A DNA stretch of 16,958 bases from Comamonadaceae bacterium (GCA_947458305.1 CANGZO010000018.1:1-16958), one strand, 5' to 3'; counted from the first letter of the stretch, positions 6,677 through 14,806 are shown. Made by a program: numbers and translations. The notes: generated by a model from the sequence alone, not told the origin.

Positions 6677-7852
6677 ATGACCACATACCCCGCTTTAGCC
6701 CACGCCCACCCCGCCGACCTCGGCCTGTGCCCCAAACGCACGCAGCGCCTGATGGACGTGCTGCGCCGCGAAGTGGCCAGCGGCAGGTTGCCGGGTGCGG
6801 TGGCCATGATCGCCCGGCGCGGCCAGATCGGCTTGTTTGAGGCCGTGGGCCAGCAAGTCCCTGGCACGGGCACGCCCATGCAAACCGACAGCATCTTCCG
6901 CATCTATTCGATGACCAAGCCGGTCGTCTCGGTGGCGGTGATGATGCTGGTCGAGCGCGGCCAATTGCTCTTGAGTGACCCTGTCAGCCGTTGGTTGCCC
7001 GAGTTTGCGAACCAACAAGTGGTCACGGCCAAGGGGCTGGAGCCGGTGCGCAACCCCGCCACTGTGCAAGACCTGCTGCGCCACACTGCCGGGTTGACCT
7101 ATGAATTTCTGGGCACATCGTCCGTGCAGCAGCAATACGGCCAAGCCAAAATCGCCTCGCGCGAACGGACCAACGAAGAGTTCTCGAAAACGCTGGCGGC
7201 CATGCCACTGCAGTTCCAACCCGGCAGCGTGTGGGCCTACAGCCGCGCCACCGATGTGCTGGGCAGGTTGGTCGAGGTGGTCAGTGGCCAAGGCTTGGGG
7301 GCATTCCTGCAAGCCGAAATCTTTGGCCCGCTGGGCATGGTGGACACCGGCTTTTCCGTGCCGCCCGGGCAGCAGCACCGCATCGCAGAGCCCTTTGCCC
7401 ACGACCCCGACGGCGGCGTGCCGATGAAGGTTTTGGAGCCCCGCCAAGTGCCTGCCATGGAAGGTGGCGGTGGTGGCCTGATGTCCACCGCCATGGACTA
7501 CACCCGGTTTTTGCAATGCCTGCGCAACCGAGGCGAGCTGGGCGGCGTGCGCCTGCTGGGCCCACACACGGTGGACTTCATGACCGCCGACCACTTAGGA
7601 AGCATCCCCGCCGATGGCACGCTTTTGCCCCCCGGCCACGGCTTTGGCCTCGGCTTTGCGGTGCGCACGCACTTGGGCCTGTCGCCTGTGCCTGGCTCGG
7701 TAGGTTTGTATTACTGGGGCGGCATCGCGGGCACCACCTTCTTTGTGGATCCTGCTCTCGACATGTATGCGATGCTGATGGTCCAGGCGCCCAACCAAAG
7801 GGATTACTATCGCCCCCTGTTCCGCGACTTGGTGTACGCGGCGCTGCTGTAA
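6677..7852 (+). CDS. Serine hydrolase of the beta-lactamase (class C) / family VIII esterase type
   Basis: 391-residue enzyme of the beta-lactamase/penicillin-binding fold. The nucleophile motif S78-M-T-K81 (in FRIYSMTKPVVSVA) and the second motif Y188-S-R are present. Near the C-terminus HGFGLGFAV precedes YYWGGIAGTTFFVDP (W347-G-G), in place of the KTG box of true beta-lactamases, which is characteristic of family VIII carboxylesterases. No signal peptide is visible, so it is probably cytoplasmic, which argues against a role in antibiotic resistance. Likely activity: hydrolysis of esters or lactones. The start at 6677 has GGAG 6 nt upstream; an ATG at 6632 in the same frame has no such support. 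The ligase starts 25 nt downstream with its own Shine-Dalgarno, forming an operon in which the hydrolase could supply the acid that the ligase activates. Confidence 0.9.
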   Translation: MTTYPALAHAHPADLGLCPKRTQRLMDVLRREVASGRLPGAVAMIARRGQIGLFEAVGQQVPGTGTPMQTDSIFRIYSMTKPVVSVAVMMLVERGQLLLSDPVSRWLPEFANQQVVTAKGLEPVRNPATVQDLLRHTAGLTYEFLGTSSVQQQYGQAKIASRERTNEEFSKTLAAMPLQFQPGSVWAYSRATDVLGRLVEVVSGQGLGAFLQAEIFGPLGMVDTGFSVPPGQQHRIAEPFAHDPDGGVPMKVLEPRQVPAMEGGGGGLMSTAMDYTRFLQCLRNRGELGGVRLLGPHTVDFMTADHLGSIPADGTLLPPGHGFGLGFAVRTHLGLSPVPGSVGLYYWGGIAGTTFFVDPALDMYAMLMVQAPNQRDYYRPLFRDLVYAALL

Positions 7853-7877
7853 AAAACTCAAAACACTGGAGACAAAC

Positions 7878-9497
7878 ATGCCCCAACCCGGCCTCATGAT
7901 GAACCGCCCACTGCTGATTTCGGGCATTCTTGAACACGGCGCTGCCCAGTTTGGCGAGCAGGAAGTGGTTTCTCGCGAGACACACGGTCCGCTGCACCGC
8001 AGCACTTACGCCGAAGTGGCGTGTCGCTCGCGTCGGCTGGCCAACGCTCTGGCTCAGATGGGCCTGAAAGCGGGCAGCGCGGTCGGCTCGATCGCCTGGA
8101 ACAACCACCGCCACCTGGAGGCGTATTACGCGGTCTCGGGCAGCGGCATGATCATGCACACCTGCAACCCGCGCCTGCACCCGCAGCAACTCATTTATGT
8201 CATCAACCACGCCGAAGATGAGGTGGTGCTGTTTGACGCCACCTTTGCGCCGCTGGTCAAAGGCATTGCGGCGCATTGCCCCAAAGTTCGTGCCTGGGTG
8301 TGCCTGGCCGATGCGGCCAACACCCCCGCCATCGAGGGCGTGAGCGTGCTGAACTACGAAGACCTGATAGCGGGCCACAGTGAGAAATTCGACTGGCCCG
8401 AGCTGGATGAAAACGCGGGCGCTGCGCTGTGCTACACCTCGGGCACCACCGGCAACCCCAAGGGCGTGCTGTACACGCACCGCGCCATCGTCATGAACGC
8501 CACCACTGGCTGCATGCCCGATGTGCTGGGCCTGTCCACGCAAGAGACCATCTTGCCCGTGGTGCCGATGTTCCACATCAATGCCTGGTGCATCCCTTAC
8601 GCCGCACTGATTGCGGGAACCAAACTGGTCTTGCCCGGCCCCAAGCTCGACGGCCCCAGCTTGTACGAACTGATGGACGCCGAGCAGGTCACCATCAGCG
8701 CGGGCGTACCCACCATCTGGATGGGCTTGATCCAGCACGCTGAGCAAAACAACTTGCGCTTTGCCCACATGAAGCGCACCTGCGTTGGCGGCTCGGCCAT
8801 GCCCATGGCGCTGATTGCCAAATTTGTCGATAACTATGGCGTGGAAGTGCGCCACGGCTGGGGCATGACCGAAACCACCGCCGTGGCCACCATGAGTTTG
8901 CTGACCCGCACCGACCGCCTCAAACCTGCGGCCGAGCAACACGCCATCGTGGCCAAGCAAGGCCGCGCGGTCTCGGGCATCGAGATCAAAATCGTGGATG
9001 AAAACGGCGTCACCTTGCCCCGCGACGGCACATCCCAAGGCGAGCTGATGGTGCGCGGCCAGTGGATCGTGGAGCGTTACTTCAAGGCCGAGAAAACCGC
9101 GCTGGTCGACGGCTGGTTCCCCACCGGTGACATTGCCACCATCGACGCGCAAGGCATCATGCAAATCCGCGACCGCACCAAGGACGTGATCAAAACCGGA
9201 GGCGAGTGGATCAGCTCGATCGACCTGGAAAACGCCGCCGTCGGACACCCGGCTGTGGCCATGGCTGCCGTCATCGGCGTCAAGCACCCCAAGTGGGACG
9301 AGCGCCCGCTGCTGTTCATCGTGCGCAAGCCGGGCCAAAGTGTTGAGAAGCAGGAGATCTTGGACTTTTTGGCCACCAAGGTCGCCAAGTGGTGGGTGCC
9401 CGACGACGTGGTCTTCCTCGAATCCCTGCCCGTGGGCGGCACCGGCAAGGTGCAAAAGAACGACCTGCGCAAGGACTACGGCGGCGTGTTCAGCTGA
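7878..9497 (+). CDS. Acyl-CoA ligase (AMP-forming), medium/long-chain or DmdB-like
   Basis: 539-residue member of the ANL superfamily that activates a carboxylic acid to its CoA thioester through an acyl-adenylate. The phosphate-binding loop is at 186-197 (YTSGTTGNPKGV), the adenine/acyl motif at 327-334 (GWGMTETT), the hinge region carries FPTGDIATIDAQG and IRDRTKDVIKTGGEWIS, and the catalytic lysine of the C-terminal domain is K524 (GGTGKVQK). The opening LMMNRPLLISGILEH and PVVPMFHINAWCIPYA resemble the group annotated as long-chain fatty-acid-CoA ligase or 3-methylmercaptopropionyl-CoA ligase (DmdB); the sequence alone does not settle the substrate. No DmdC-type dehydrogenase or DmdD is nearby, so DMSP metabolism is not supported. 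GGAG lies 6 nt before the ATG. It ends 14 nt before the convergent GST gene. Confidence 0.93.
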   Translation: MPQPGLMMNRPLLISGILEHGAAQFGEQEVVSRETHGPLHRSTYAEVACRSRRLANALAQMGLKAGSAVGSIAWNNHRHLEAYYAVSGSGMIMHTCNPRLHPQQLIYVINHAEDEVVLFDATFAPLVKGIAAHCPKVRAWVCLADAANTPAIEGVSVLNYEDLIAGHSEKFDWPELDENAGAALCYTSGTTGNPKGVLYTHRAIVMNATTGCMPDVLGLSTQETILPVVPMFHINAWCIPYAALIAGTKLVLPGPKLDGPSLYELMDAEQVTISAGVPTIWMGLIQHAEQNNLRFAHMKRTCVGGSAMPMALIAKFVDNYGVEVRHGWGMTETTAVATMSLLTRTDRLKPAAEQHAIVAKQGRAVSGIEIKIVDENGVTLPRDGTSQGELMVRGQWIVERYFKAEKTALVDGWFPTGDIATIDAQGIMQIRDRTKDVIKTGGEWISSIDLENAAVGHPAVAMAAVIGVKHPKWDERPLLFIVRKPGQSVEKQEILDFLATKVAKWWVPDDVVFLESLPVGGTGKVQKNDLRKDYGGVFS

Positions 9498-9511
9498 TCA
9501 CGTTCAGCGCC

Positions 9512-10132
9512 TCACACCTTGGCGCTGGGCCGCTCGTTCATGCGGTCGCGCCAGACTTGCAAGGCCGGCATGCCTTCGTCGCCGGGCACGAACTTCATCA
9601 AGCCCCGCGCAAACTCCAGCGCGCAAAACGCGGTGATATCGGCAATGGTGAAACGCTTGCCCGCGATGAAGGGCTGGCTTTGCAGGCGCTGGTCAAAACC
9701 CCGCGCCACCTCGCGCACCTTCTCGGCCTGTGAGCGACCGAACTCTGGGAACTGGGGTTTCTCTAAAGCCGCCAAGCCCGGGTGGCTGTGGCGGATCGCA
9801 TTCGCTATGCCGCCCAGCAAATACAACTCCACCTGCCGGTCGGCCATCTCAATGAAGCCGCGCTCATCGCCGTCCACGCCCATCAGGTTGGGTTCGGGGT
9901 AGCGGCCTTCCAGCAAAGTGCAGATCGCCCGTGTCTCGGTGATCACGCGGCCGTCATCCAGCTCCAACGCAGGCACTTTGGCCAGCGGGCTTTTGGCCAG
10001 GTATTCGGGCGTGCGGTGCTCGCCGCCATTCAAGTCCATGTTGACCCTCTCGATGCCGGTGATGTTTTTTTCGATCAAAAACATCAACACCCGGCGGGGA
10101 CTGGGCGCGCGGTGGGCGGTGTAAAGCTTCAT
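9512..10132 (-). CDS. Glutathione S-transferase family protein
   Basis: 206-residue cytosolic GST. The thioredoxin-like N-terminal domain starts MKLYTAHRAPSPRR, with S11 or a neighbour as candidate catalytic residue. It contains the cis-proline motif KVPALELDDG and the glutathione gamma-glutamyl-binding TETRAICTLLE. The all-helical C-terminal domain has the family's N-capping motif (PFIAGKRFTIADITAFCAL). The ATG at 10132 is chosen for AAGGA 6 nt upstream and because the fold begins there; the frame is open upstream to 10258 but the extra residues look non-coding. It lies between the ligase and dehydrogenase genes on the opposite strand, so it is not part of their transcript. Its physiological substrate is unknown; detoxification of electrophiles from acyl or aromatic catabolism would fit the setting but is inference. 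Confidence 0.92.
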   Translation of the reverse strand: MKLYTAHRAPSPRRVLMFLIEKNITGIERVNMDLNGGEHRTPEYLAKSPLAKVPALELDDGRVITETRAICTLLEGRYPEPNLMGVDGDERGFIEMADRQVELYLLGGIANAIRHSHPGLAALEKPQFPEFGRSQAEKVREVARGFDQRLQSQPFIAGKRFTIADITAFCALEFARGLMKFVPGDEGMPALQVWRDRMNERPSAKV

Positions 10133-10361
10133 GGTGTGTCCTTGTTTTGGCGGGGGAATGATGAGGTTTGCCCGTTGTTTCGCAGAGACTAGCACCCGCT
10201 GGATTTCAGGCATGCCCCGAAGATGACAAACCGCATTCAAAGCTGTAGCCGCAGACACACGGGCGACAGCAAGTCACAGGCCGGACAGCACACGGCAGCG
10301 CCAAGCCGTCCAATCCTTGCATGACCGTTTTATTCACGATTTTTCTAAAGACCTAGGGCCC
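10133..10361. other. Divergent control region between the GST and acyl-CoA dehydrogenase genes (no gene seen)
   Basis: The longest non-coding gap in the window (229 bp). It holds AAGGA for the GST gene, a minus-strand extended -10-like TGCTAGTCT (10194-10186) that could serve GST, and a T-rich stretch at 10328-10345 before the dehydrogenase. GACAGCA occurs twice (10265 and 10285). I could not fit a convincing -35/-10 pair for the dehydrogenase. Confidence 0.35.
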
Positions 10362-11549
10362 ATGAACTTCGATATTTCACCCGACATCGCGGCCCTGCGT
10401 GACCGCACGCGGCAGTTCATTGCAGAGCAAGTCATCCCCCTTGAAGGCGACCCGCGCCACGGCCCGCACGGCCCATCCAAAGAACTGCGTGAAGAACTGG
10501 TGGCGCGCGCTCGCGCTGCAGGATTGCTCACCCCCCACGCATCCAAGGAAATGGGCGGCCTGGGCCTGAGCCACATCGCCAAAGCGGTGGTGTTCGAAGA
10601 AGCCGGTTATTCCAACTTGGGGCCCACAGCGCTCAACATCCACGCGCCCGACGAAGGCAACATCCACCTCATGGAAGAAGTGGCCACACCCGCGCAAAAA
10701 GAACGCTGGCTGCGCCCCCAAGTGGAGGGCCTCACCCGCTCGTGCTTTGCCATGACCGAGCCCGCACCGGGCGCGGGCGCTGACCCCTCGATGCTCAAAA
10801 CCACCGCCGTACAAGACGGCGATGACTATCTGATCAACGGCGTCAAATGGTTCATCACAGGGGCCGAAGGCGCAGATTACGTCATCGTGATGGCCCGCAT
10901 GGAAGACGGTACAGCCACCATGTTTTTGTCAGACATGAACAAGCCCGGCATCCGGCACGAGCGCAGCATGGACGCCATGGACAACTGCTTCACCGGCGGC
11001 CACGGCGTACTGCGCTTTGACAATGTGCGCGTGCCTGCTGCCGATGTGTTGGGGGAAGTGGGCCAGGGCTTTCGCTACGCACAGATTAGGCTGGCTCCTG
11101 CACGCCTGACGCATTGCATGCGCTGGCTGGGGCAGGCCCGCCGCGCGCACGACATCGCCCTGTATTACGCCAGCCGCCGCCATGCTTTTGGCAAGCCGCT
11201 GGCCGAACACGAAGGCGTGGGCTTCATGCTGGCCGACAACGACATCGACCTGCACACCGCCCGCTTGCACATCTGGCACACCGCCTGGCTGCTCGACCAA
11301 GGCCACAAAGGCGGATTTGAATCGAGCCGCGCCAAGGTAGCTTGCTCCGAAGCCGAATGGCGCGTGGTGGACCGCTGCGTGCAAATATTGGGGGGCCAGG
11401 GCGTGACGGCTGAAACGCCGGTCATGCGCATCTTCTTGGACATGCGCGCCTTCCGGGTGTACGACGGCCCCAGCGAAGTGCACCGCTGGAGCATGGCACG
11501 CAAGCTGGTTTACAAAGCGCAGCAGGCAGCCCAAGCGCCGCTGGGCTAA
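10362..11549 (+). CDS. Acyl-CoA dehydrogenase, ACAD10/11-like
   Basis: 395-residue FAD enzyme that introduces a double bond at C2-C3 of an acyl-CoA, passing electrons to ETF. The FAD/acyl-CoA site CFAMTEPAPGAGAD begins at residue 128, followed by WFITGAEGADYVIVMAR; LGGQGVTAETPVMRIFLDMRAF is the C-terminal FAD-binding segment. At the position where most family members have the catalytic Glu (YEG), this protein has Y-D368-G-P-S-E-V-H, the form seen in the ACAD10/ACAD11 group, whose members are linked to atypical substrates such as 4-hydroxyacyl-derived CoAs. The start at 10362 is chosen over an upstream in-frame TTG at 10317 because the fold begins at NFDISPDIAALRD; AGGG is only 3 nt from the ATG, so the start is not certain. 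No APH-type kinase gene, the usual partner of this group, is adjacent. A hairpin follows the stop. Confidence 0.92.
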   Translation: MNFDISPDIAALRDRTRQFIAEQVIPLEGDPRHGPHGPSKELREELVARARAAGLLTPHASKEMGGLGLSHIAKAVVFEEAGYSNLGPTALNIHAPDEGNIHLMEEVATPAQKERWLRPQVEGLTRSCFAMTEPAPGAGADPSMLKTTAVQDGDDYLINGVKWFITGAEGADYVIVMARMEDGTATMFLSDMNKPGIRHERSMDAMDNCFTGGHGVLRFDNVRVPAADVLGEVGQGFRYAQIRLAPARLTHCMRWLGQARRAHDIALYYASRRHAFGKPLAEHEGVGFMLADNDIDLHTARLHIWHTAWLLDQGHKGGFESSRAKVACSEAEWRVVDRCVQILGGQGVTAETPVMRIFLDMRAFRVYDGPSEVHRWSMARKLVYKAQQAAQAPLG

Positions 11550-11596
11550 CTGTCGCCCCAAAACGCCTCTTCTTCGAAGCCAGTTTGCACATGATC

Positions 11597-11620
11597 GGCC
11601 TGCCCGTTTGCAGGCCCTTG
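11597..11620 (+). terminator. Candidate intrinsic terminator of the acyl-CoA dehydrogenase gene
   Basis: Perfect 7-bp stem GGCCTGC / GCAGGCC (11597-11603 with 11610-11616) and a 6-nt loop, then CTTGTTC. It lies 47 nt after the stop in the short convergent gap before the DHA2 gene. The T tract is weak, so efficiency is doubtful; on the minus strand there is no T tract at all. Confidence 0.4.
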
Positions 11621-11630
11621 TTCAGTCGCC

Positions 11631-12989
11631 TCAGCGGGCCCGCAACCGGGCCATGCTCAGCACAGCGCCTATACCTGCCGTGAGCGCGCCCAGCATCACC
11701 GCATGGCCTGCGCCCTGCGGTCCGAACAGGTTGAAGCACAAGGCCACCAAGGCCGCACCGCTGGCCTGTCCGATCAATCGCGCCAACGCGACCATGCCAC
11801 TGGCACCGCTGGTGCGGTGGGCGGGTGCACTGGCCATGATGGCACGCAGATTCGGCGACTGAAACAGTCCGAAACCCACACCGCACAGCGTCATGCTCAA
11901 GGCCATGACGCTGAATGAAACGTCCACCCCAGACAAGCCCAACCCGGCCATGCCCATGCTCAGAATACCCAGCCCCACACCTCCCAAAATCGCAGGTGGA
12001 TAACGGTCGGACAAGCTGCCTGCCACAGGTGCCATCAAGGCCACCACCAGCGCCCAAACGGACATGAGCACACCGGTTTCCAGTGGGGGGCGATCCAGCT
12101 GCTGCTGAAAAAAGAAGGGCAAAGCCACAAACGCGAGGCCCTGTGTCGTGAAGGCGCTGAACGAAGTGAAGACCGATAGGCTGAACAAGGGCCGGCGCAT
12201 CAGGTCCACGGGCAGCACCGGCGCTGCTTGGCCTCGCTGACGCAGCAACAGCCAGCCGCCGCTGCCCAGCATGAGACCCAGTACGGCCAGCACAACAGCC
12301 CAGCCTTTTTGCTGAGCCACGGCACTGAGCGTGAACACCAACGACGCAAAACAAACGGCCGCCAGCAGCGCCAGCACACGGTCATAAGGTGCATCGGTCT
12401 TGGCAGGTACGGTGCGGGGCAAGAAACGCCACGCCAACAAGAGCCCAACCATGCCCAGTGGCGCCTGCAAGCCAAACAACCAGGGCCAAGGCAACACGGC
12501 CAGCAAAAGCGATGCCACCGTGGGCCCCAGGCTGTAACCCAGGCCCACGATCAGCGCGTTCATGCCCGCGCCTCGCCCCAGCTTTTCCGGGGGGTAGATG
12601 CTCTGGATCAAGGCCAGGTTGACGCTCATCACCCCGGCCGCTCCGACGCCCTGAATGGCGCGGAAGAAGGCCAGCCACTCCAGCTGCGTGGCACTGGCAC
12701 TGGCCAGTGCGGCCAGATTGAAGAGCACGATGCCCAGCAAAAACACTTTGCGTGGACCCCAACGGTCACCCAAAGCGGCCAAGGGCAGCAGCACTGCCAC
12801 TACCGCCAGCTGGTAAGCATGAACCACCCAGACCGATTCGGCCGGCGTACTTTGCAAGGCCTCACCAATGGCGGGCAAGGCGGTGTTGGCCACCGACTGA
12901 TCGAGCGAGCCGAGAAAAACCGCGATCAACAAGGACAGCAGGGCCATCCAAGGCATGCCGTCTGCTGCTGGTTTGACGGCAGCGCTCAT
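11631..12989 (-). CDS. MFS transporter, DHA2 (14-TM) drug:H+ antiporter type
   Basis: 452-residue integral membrane protein. Residues 29-39 (LDQSVANTALP) match the TM1 motif of the 14-TM family and 74-81 (GDRWGPRK) is motif A in the loop after TM2; YSLGPTVASLL around TM5 resembles the antiporter motif C. Hydrophobic segments extend nearly to the C-terminus, in line with 13-14 helices. Family members export drugs, dyes or metabolites using the proton gradient. The ATG at 12989 has AAGG 5 nt upstream (TGAAGGCCCTG), and that Shine-Dalgarno overlaps the pyrF stop codon; the intergenic distance is 8 nt, so it is co-transcribed and probably coupled with pyrF. A functional link with pyrimidine synthesis is not evident. 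The natural substrate cannot be read from the sequence. Confidence 0.9.
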   Translation of the reverse strand: MSAAVKPAADGMPWMALLSLLIAVFLGSLDQSVANTALPAIGEALQSTPAESVWVVHAYQLAVVAVLLPLAALGDRWGPRKVFLLGIVLFNLAALASASATQLEWLAFFRAIQGVGAAGVMSVNLALIQSIYPPEKLGRGAGMNALIVGLGYSLGPTVASLLLAVLPWPWLFGLQAPLGMVGLLLAWRFLPRTVPAKTDAPYDRVLALLAAVCFASLVFTLSAVAQQKGWAVVLAVLGLMLGSGGWLLLRQRGQAAPVLPVDLMRRPLFSLSVFTSFSAFTTQGLAFVALPFFFQQQLDRPPLETGVLMSVWALVVALMAPVAGSLSDRYPPAILGGVGLGILSMGMAGLGLSGVDVSFSVMALSMTLCGVGFGLFQSPNLRAIMASAPAHRTSGASGMVALARLIGQASGAALVALCFNLFGPQGAGHAVMLGALTAGIGAVLSMARLRAR

Positions 12990-12997
12990 CAGGGCCT

Positions 12998-13840
12998 TCA
13001 GGCCTTGGCCGCTTCGAGCGTGTCGCGGGTCTGCATGGCCACCTGGCGTGCGGCCTTGGCAAAGTCGACACCGCTGGATGCATACAGCACCGCACGCGAT
13101 GAGTTCACGATGATGGCCCCTGCGCTGGAGCCATCGGCATGGGCGCGCCAGCCGGCCTTGACGGTGGCCACGGCGTCGCCGCCTTGGGCGCCCACACCGG
13201 GAATCAGCAAGGGCACGGTAGGGGCCAGTTCGCGCACGCGCTCAATCTCGGCCGGATAGGTTGCACCCACCACCAAGCCCAGCTGGCCATTCAGGTTCCA
13301 AGGGCCTTGTGCCAAACGGGCCACATGCTCGTACAGACGGGGTTGGCCTTCGACTGAGGCCAGGCGCTGGTTTTGCAGGTCGTCGCCGCCAGGGTTGGAG
13401 GTGCGGCACAGCAAGAAGGCGCCTTTGCCTTCGTACTTCAAATAGGGAGCCACCGAGTCCCAGCCCATGAAGGGTGACAGGGTCACGGCGTCGGCACCAT
13501 AGCGCTCAAAGGCCTCTTTGGCGTATTGCTCGGCGGTGCTGCCAATGTCGCCACGCTTGGCGTCCAAAATGATGGGCACATGCGGGGCCACGCGGCGCAT
13601 GTGCTCCATCAGGCGTTCGAGCTGGCCTTCGGCGCGGTGGGCGGCAAAGTAGGCAATTTGTGGCTTGAAGCTGCTGACCAGGTCGGCCGTGGCGTCCACG
13701 ATGGCGGCGCAAAAGTCGTAGATCTTGTTGGCGTCGCCTTTGTAGCGGTCCGGAAATTTGGTGGGTTCGGGGTCCAGGCCCACGCAAAGCATGGAGCCGT
13801 TTTGGCGCTCAGCGGCGCGCAGCATGTCTAAAAAGGTCAT
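12998..13840 (-). CDS. pyrF: Orotidine 5'-phosphate decarboxylase (type 2)
   Basis: 280-residue enzyme for the last step of UMP synthesis, decarboxylation of OMP in the cytoplasm. The catalytic signature DAKRGDIGSTAEQYA is at residues 93-107, with K95 and D98 as active-site Lys and Asp; LCVGLDPEPTKFP at 18-30 and FLLCRTSNPGG are also typical of the longer type 2 family (about 270-280 residues), as opposed to the ~230-residue E. coli type. LLIPGVGAQGGD forms the phosphate-binding end of the barrel. The start at 13840 (MTFLDMLRAAE) is supported by where the fold begins; the frame is open upstream to 13942 but the extra residues do not look coding. There is no Shine-Dalgarno: TAAAAT ends 7 nt before the ATG, suggesting a leaderless message. 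The DHA2 transporter follows after 8 nt. Confidence 0.97.
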   Translation of the reverse strand: MTFLDMLRAAERQNGSMLCVGLDPEPTKFPDRYKGDANKIYDFCAAIVDATADLVSSFKPQIAYFAAHRAEGQLERLMEHMRRVAPHVPIILDAKRGDIGSTAEQYAKEAFERYGADAVTLSPFMGWDSVAPYLKYEGKGAFLLCRTSNPGGDDLQNQRLASVEGQPRLYEHVARLAQGPWNLNGQLGLVVGATYPAEIERVRELAPTVPLLIPGVGAQGGDAVATVKAGWRAHADGSSAGAIIVNSSRAVLYASSGVDFAKAARQVAMQTRDTLEAAKA

Positions 13841-13847
13841 GCGGGGG

Positions 13848-13853
13848 ATTTTA
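13848..13853 (-). promoter_or_regulatory. Candidate -10 element of pyrF (leaderless arrangement)
   Basis: Minus-strand TAAAAT (5/6 to the -10 consensus) ends 7 nt before the pyrF ATG at 13840, which places the expected first transcribed base at the A of ATG. No clear -35 at 16-18 bp and no Shine-Dalgarno. Confidence 0.38.
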
Positions 13854-13905
13854 AGGGGGTGCCATGAATCTGGTTGGGTGACAACAGATATGACACAGGG
13901 CCGTC

Positions 13906-13911
13906 TAAGAT
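13906..13911 (+). promoter_or_regulatory. Candidate -10 element of the EamA transporter gene
   Basis: TAAGAT (4/6 consensus) ends 7 nt before the ATG at 13919, the same geometry as at pyrF on the other strand. If real, it makes 13919 the start, because the alternative ATG at 13910 would lie inside the -10. No clear -35. Confidence 0.25.
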
Positions 13912-13918
13912 GCGGACC

Positions 13919-14806
13919 ATGCACAAACTCACGCCCACACAATGGACCCTGCTGGTATTGCTGACCCTGGTGTGGGGCATCAACTGGCCCATCATGAAGT
14001 TGGGGGTCACCGGCTTTCCACCGCTGACATTTCGCAGCCTGTGCCTATGGCTGGGCACGCCTGTTTTGGGCTTGGCCCTGGTGGTCATGAAGGTGCCGTT
14101 TCGGATTCCCCGTGCACATTGGCGCGAGTTGCTGGTGCTGGCGGTGTTCAACATGTTCATTTGGCACGCCTTGATCATCATCGCGGTGCAGTCTTTGTCG
14201 AGCGGACGGGCAGCGATTTTGGGCTACACCATGCCCATGTTTTCGGCCTTGCTGGGGGCTTGGTTTTTTGGTGACCAACTGGCCAAACGATCGTGGGCTG
14301 GTGTGGCAGCTGCCAGTTTGGGCGTGGTGCTGTTGCTGTGGCATGAACTGTCCAATCTGAGTGGTCGGCCGACGGGCGTGTTGTTGGCTTTGGCGGCGGC
14401 CAGCACCTGGGCGCTGGGCACACAAATGCTGCGCCGCACCCCCATGCCAGTGCCTACTTTGGCCATTTCTTTTTGGATGACGTTGATGACCACCGGTGTG
14501 ATGACGGTGTTGGCGCTGGTGTTTGAATCCGATCAATGGGTGACACCCACACCATCGAACTGGTTTGCGATTGTGTTCAATGCGGTGCTGGTGTTTGGAT
14601 TTGCACATGCCGCCTGGTTTTATCTGGCGCGCAGTTTGCCGCCCGTGGCATCCACTTTGAGCGTGATGCTGATCCCGGTGCTGGGCGTGTTCAGTGGTGC
14701 GGTTTGGCTGGGTGAGGTCTTGCACTGGCAAGACTGGGCTGCGGTGGCCTTGATGGTCGCTTCGATTGCCTGTGTGCTTTGGCCCCAAAAAGCCCGCCAA
14801 ACCTGA
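13919..14806 (+). CDS. EamA/DMT-superfamily transporter
   Basis: 295-residue integral membrane protein with about ten hydrophobic helices in two homologous EamA halves. The first half opens with LLVLLTLVWGINWPIMKLGV (the WGxNWP pattern common in this family) and contains SSGRAAILGYTMPMFSALLGAWFFG. The second half contains FGFAHAAWFYLARSLPPVAS followed by LSVMLIPVLGVFSGAVWLGE, the repeat of the same conserved helix-loop with the acidic E after the glycine-rich helix. Family members export amino acids or other metabolites; the substrate here is unknown. ATG 13919 and ATG 13910 are both possible starts; 13919 is preferred because of the -10-like TAAGAT at 13906-13911. It is divergent from pyrF (78 bp between starts) and convergent with lpxC. 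Confidence 0.9.
   Translation: MHKLTPTQWTLLVLLTLVWGINWPIMKLGVTGFPPLTFRSLCLWLGTPVLGLALVVMKVPFRIPRAHWRELLVLAVFNMFIWHALIIIAVQSLSSGRAAILGYTMPMFSALLGAWFFGDQLAKRSWAGVAAASLGVVLLLWHELSNLSGRPTGVLLALAAASTWALGTQMLRRTPMPVPTLAISFWMTLMTTGVMTVLALVFESDQWVTPTPSNWFAIVFNAVLVFGFAHAAWFYLARSLPPVASTLSVMLIPVLGVFSGAVWLGEVLHWQDWAAVALMVASIACVLWPQKARQT

Noticed and set aside
6677..7852. Possible beta-lactamase resistance gene.
   Set aside because: SxxK and Y-S motifs are shared with esterases; there is no signal peptide and the C-terminal motif is WGG, not KTG, so a cytoplasmic esterase is more likely.
7578..9455. 625-codon open frame on the minus strand.
   Set aside because: Antisense to the serine hydrolase end and the acyl-CoA ligase; rich in His, Gly, Ala and Val with no domain, a GC-bias shadow.
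7878..9497. Assignment of the ligase as DmdB of DMSP demethylation.
   Set aside because: Resemblance is real, but no DmdA, DmdC-type dehydrogenase or DmdD is in the window, so the pathway is not supported.
12228..13259. 343-codon plus-strand open frame antisense to the DHA2 and pyrF genes.
   Set aside because: Gln/His/Arg-rich and lying across two well-supported genes on the other strand.
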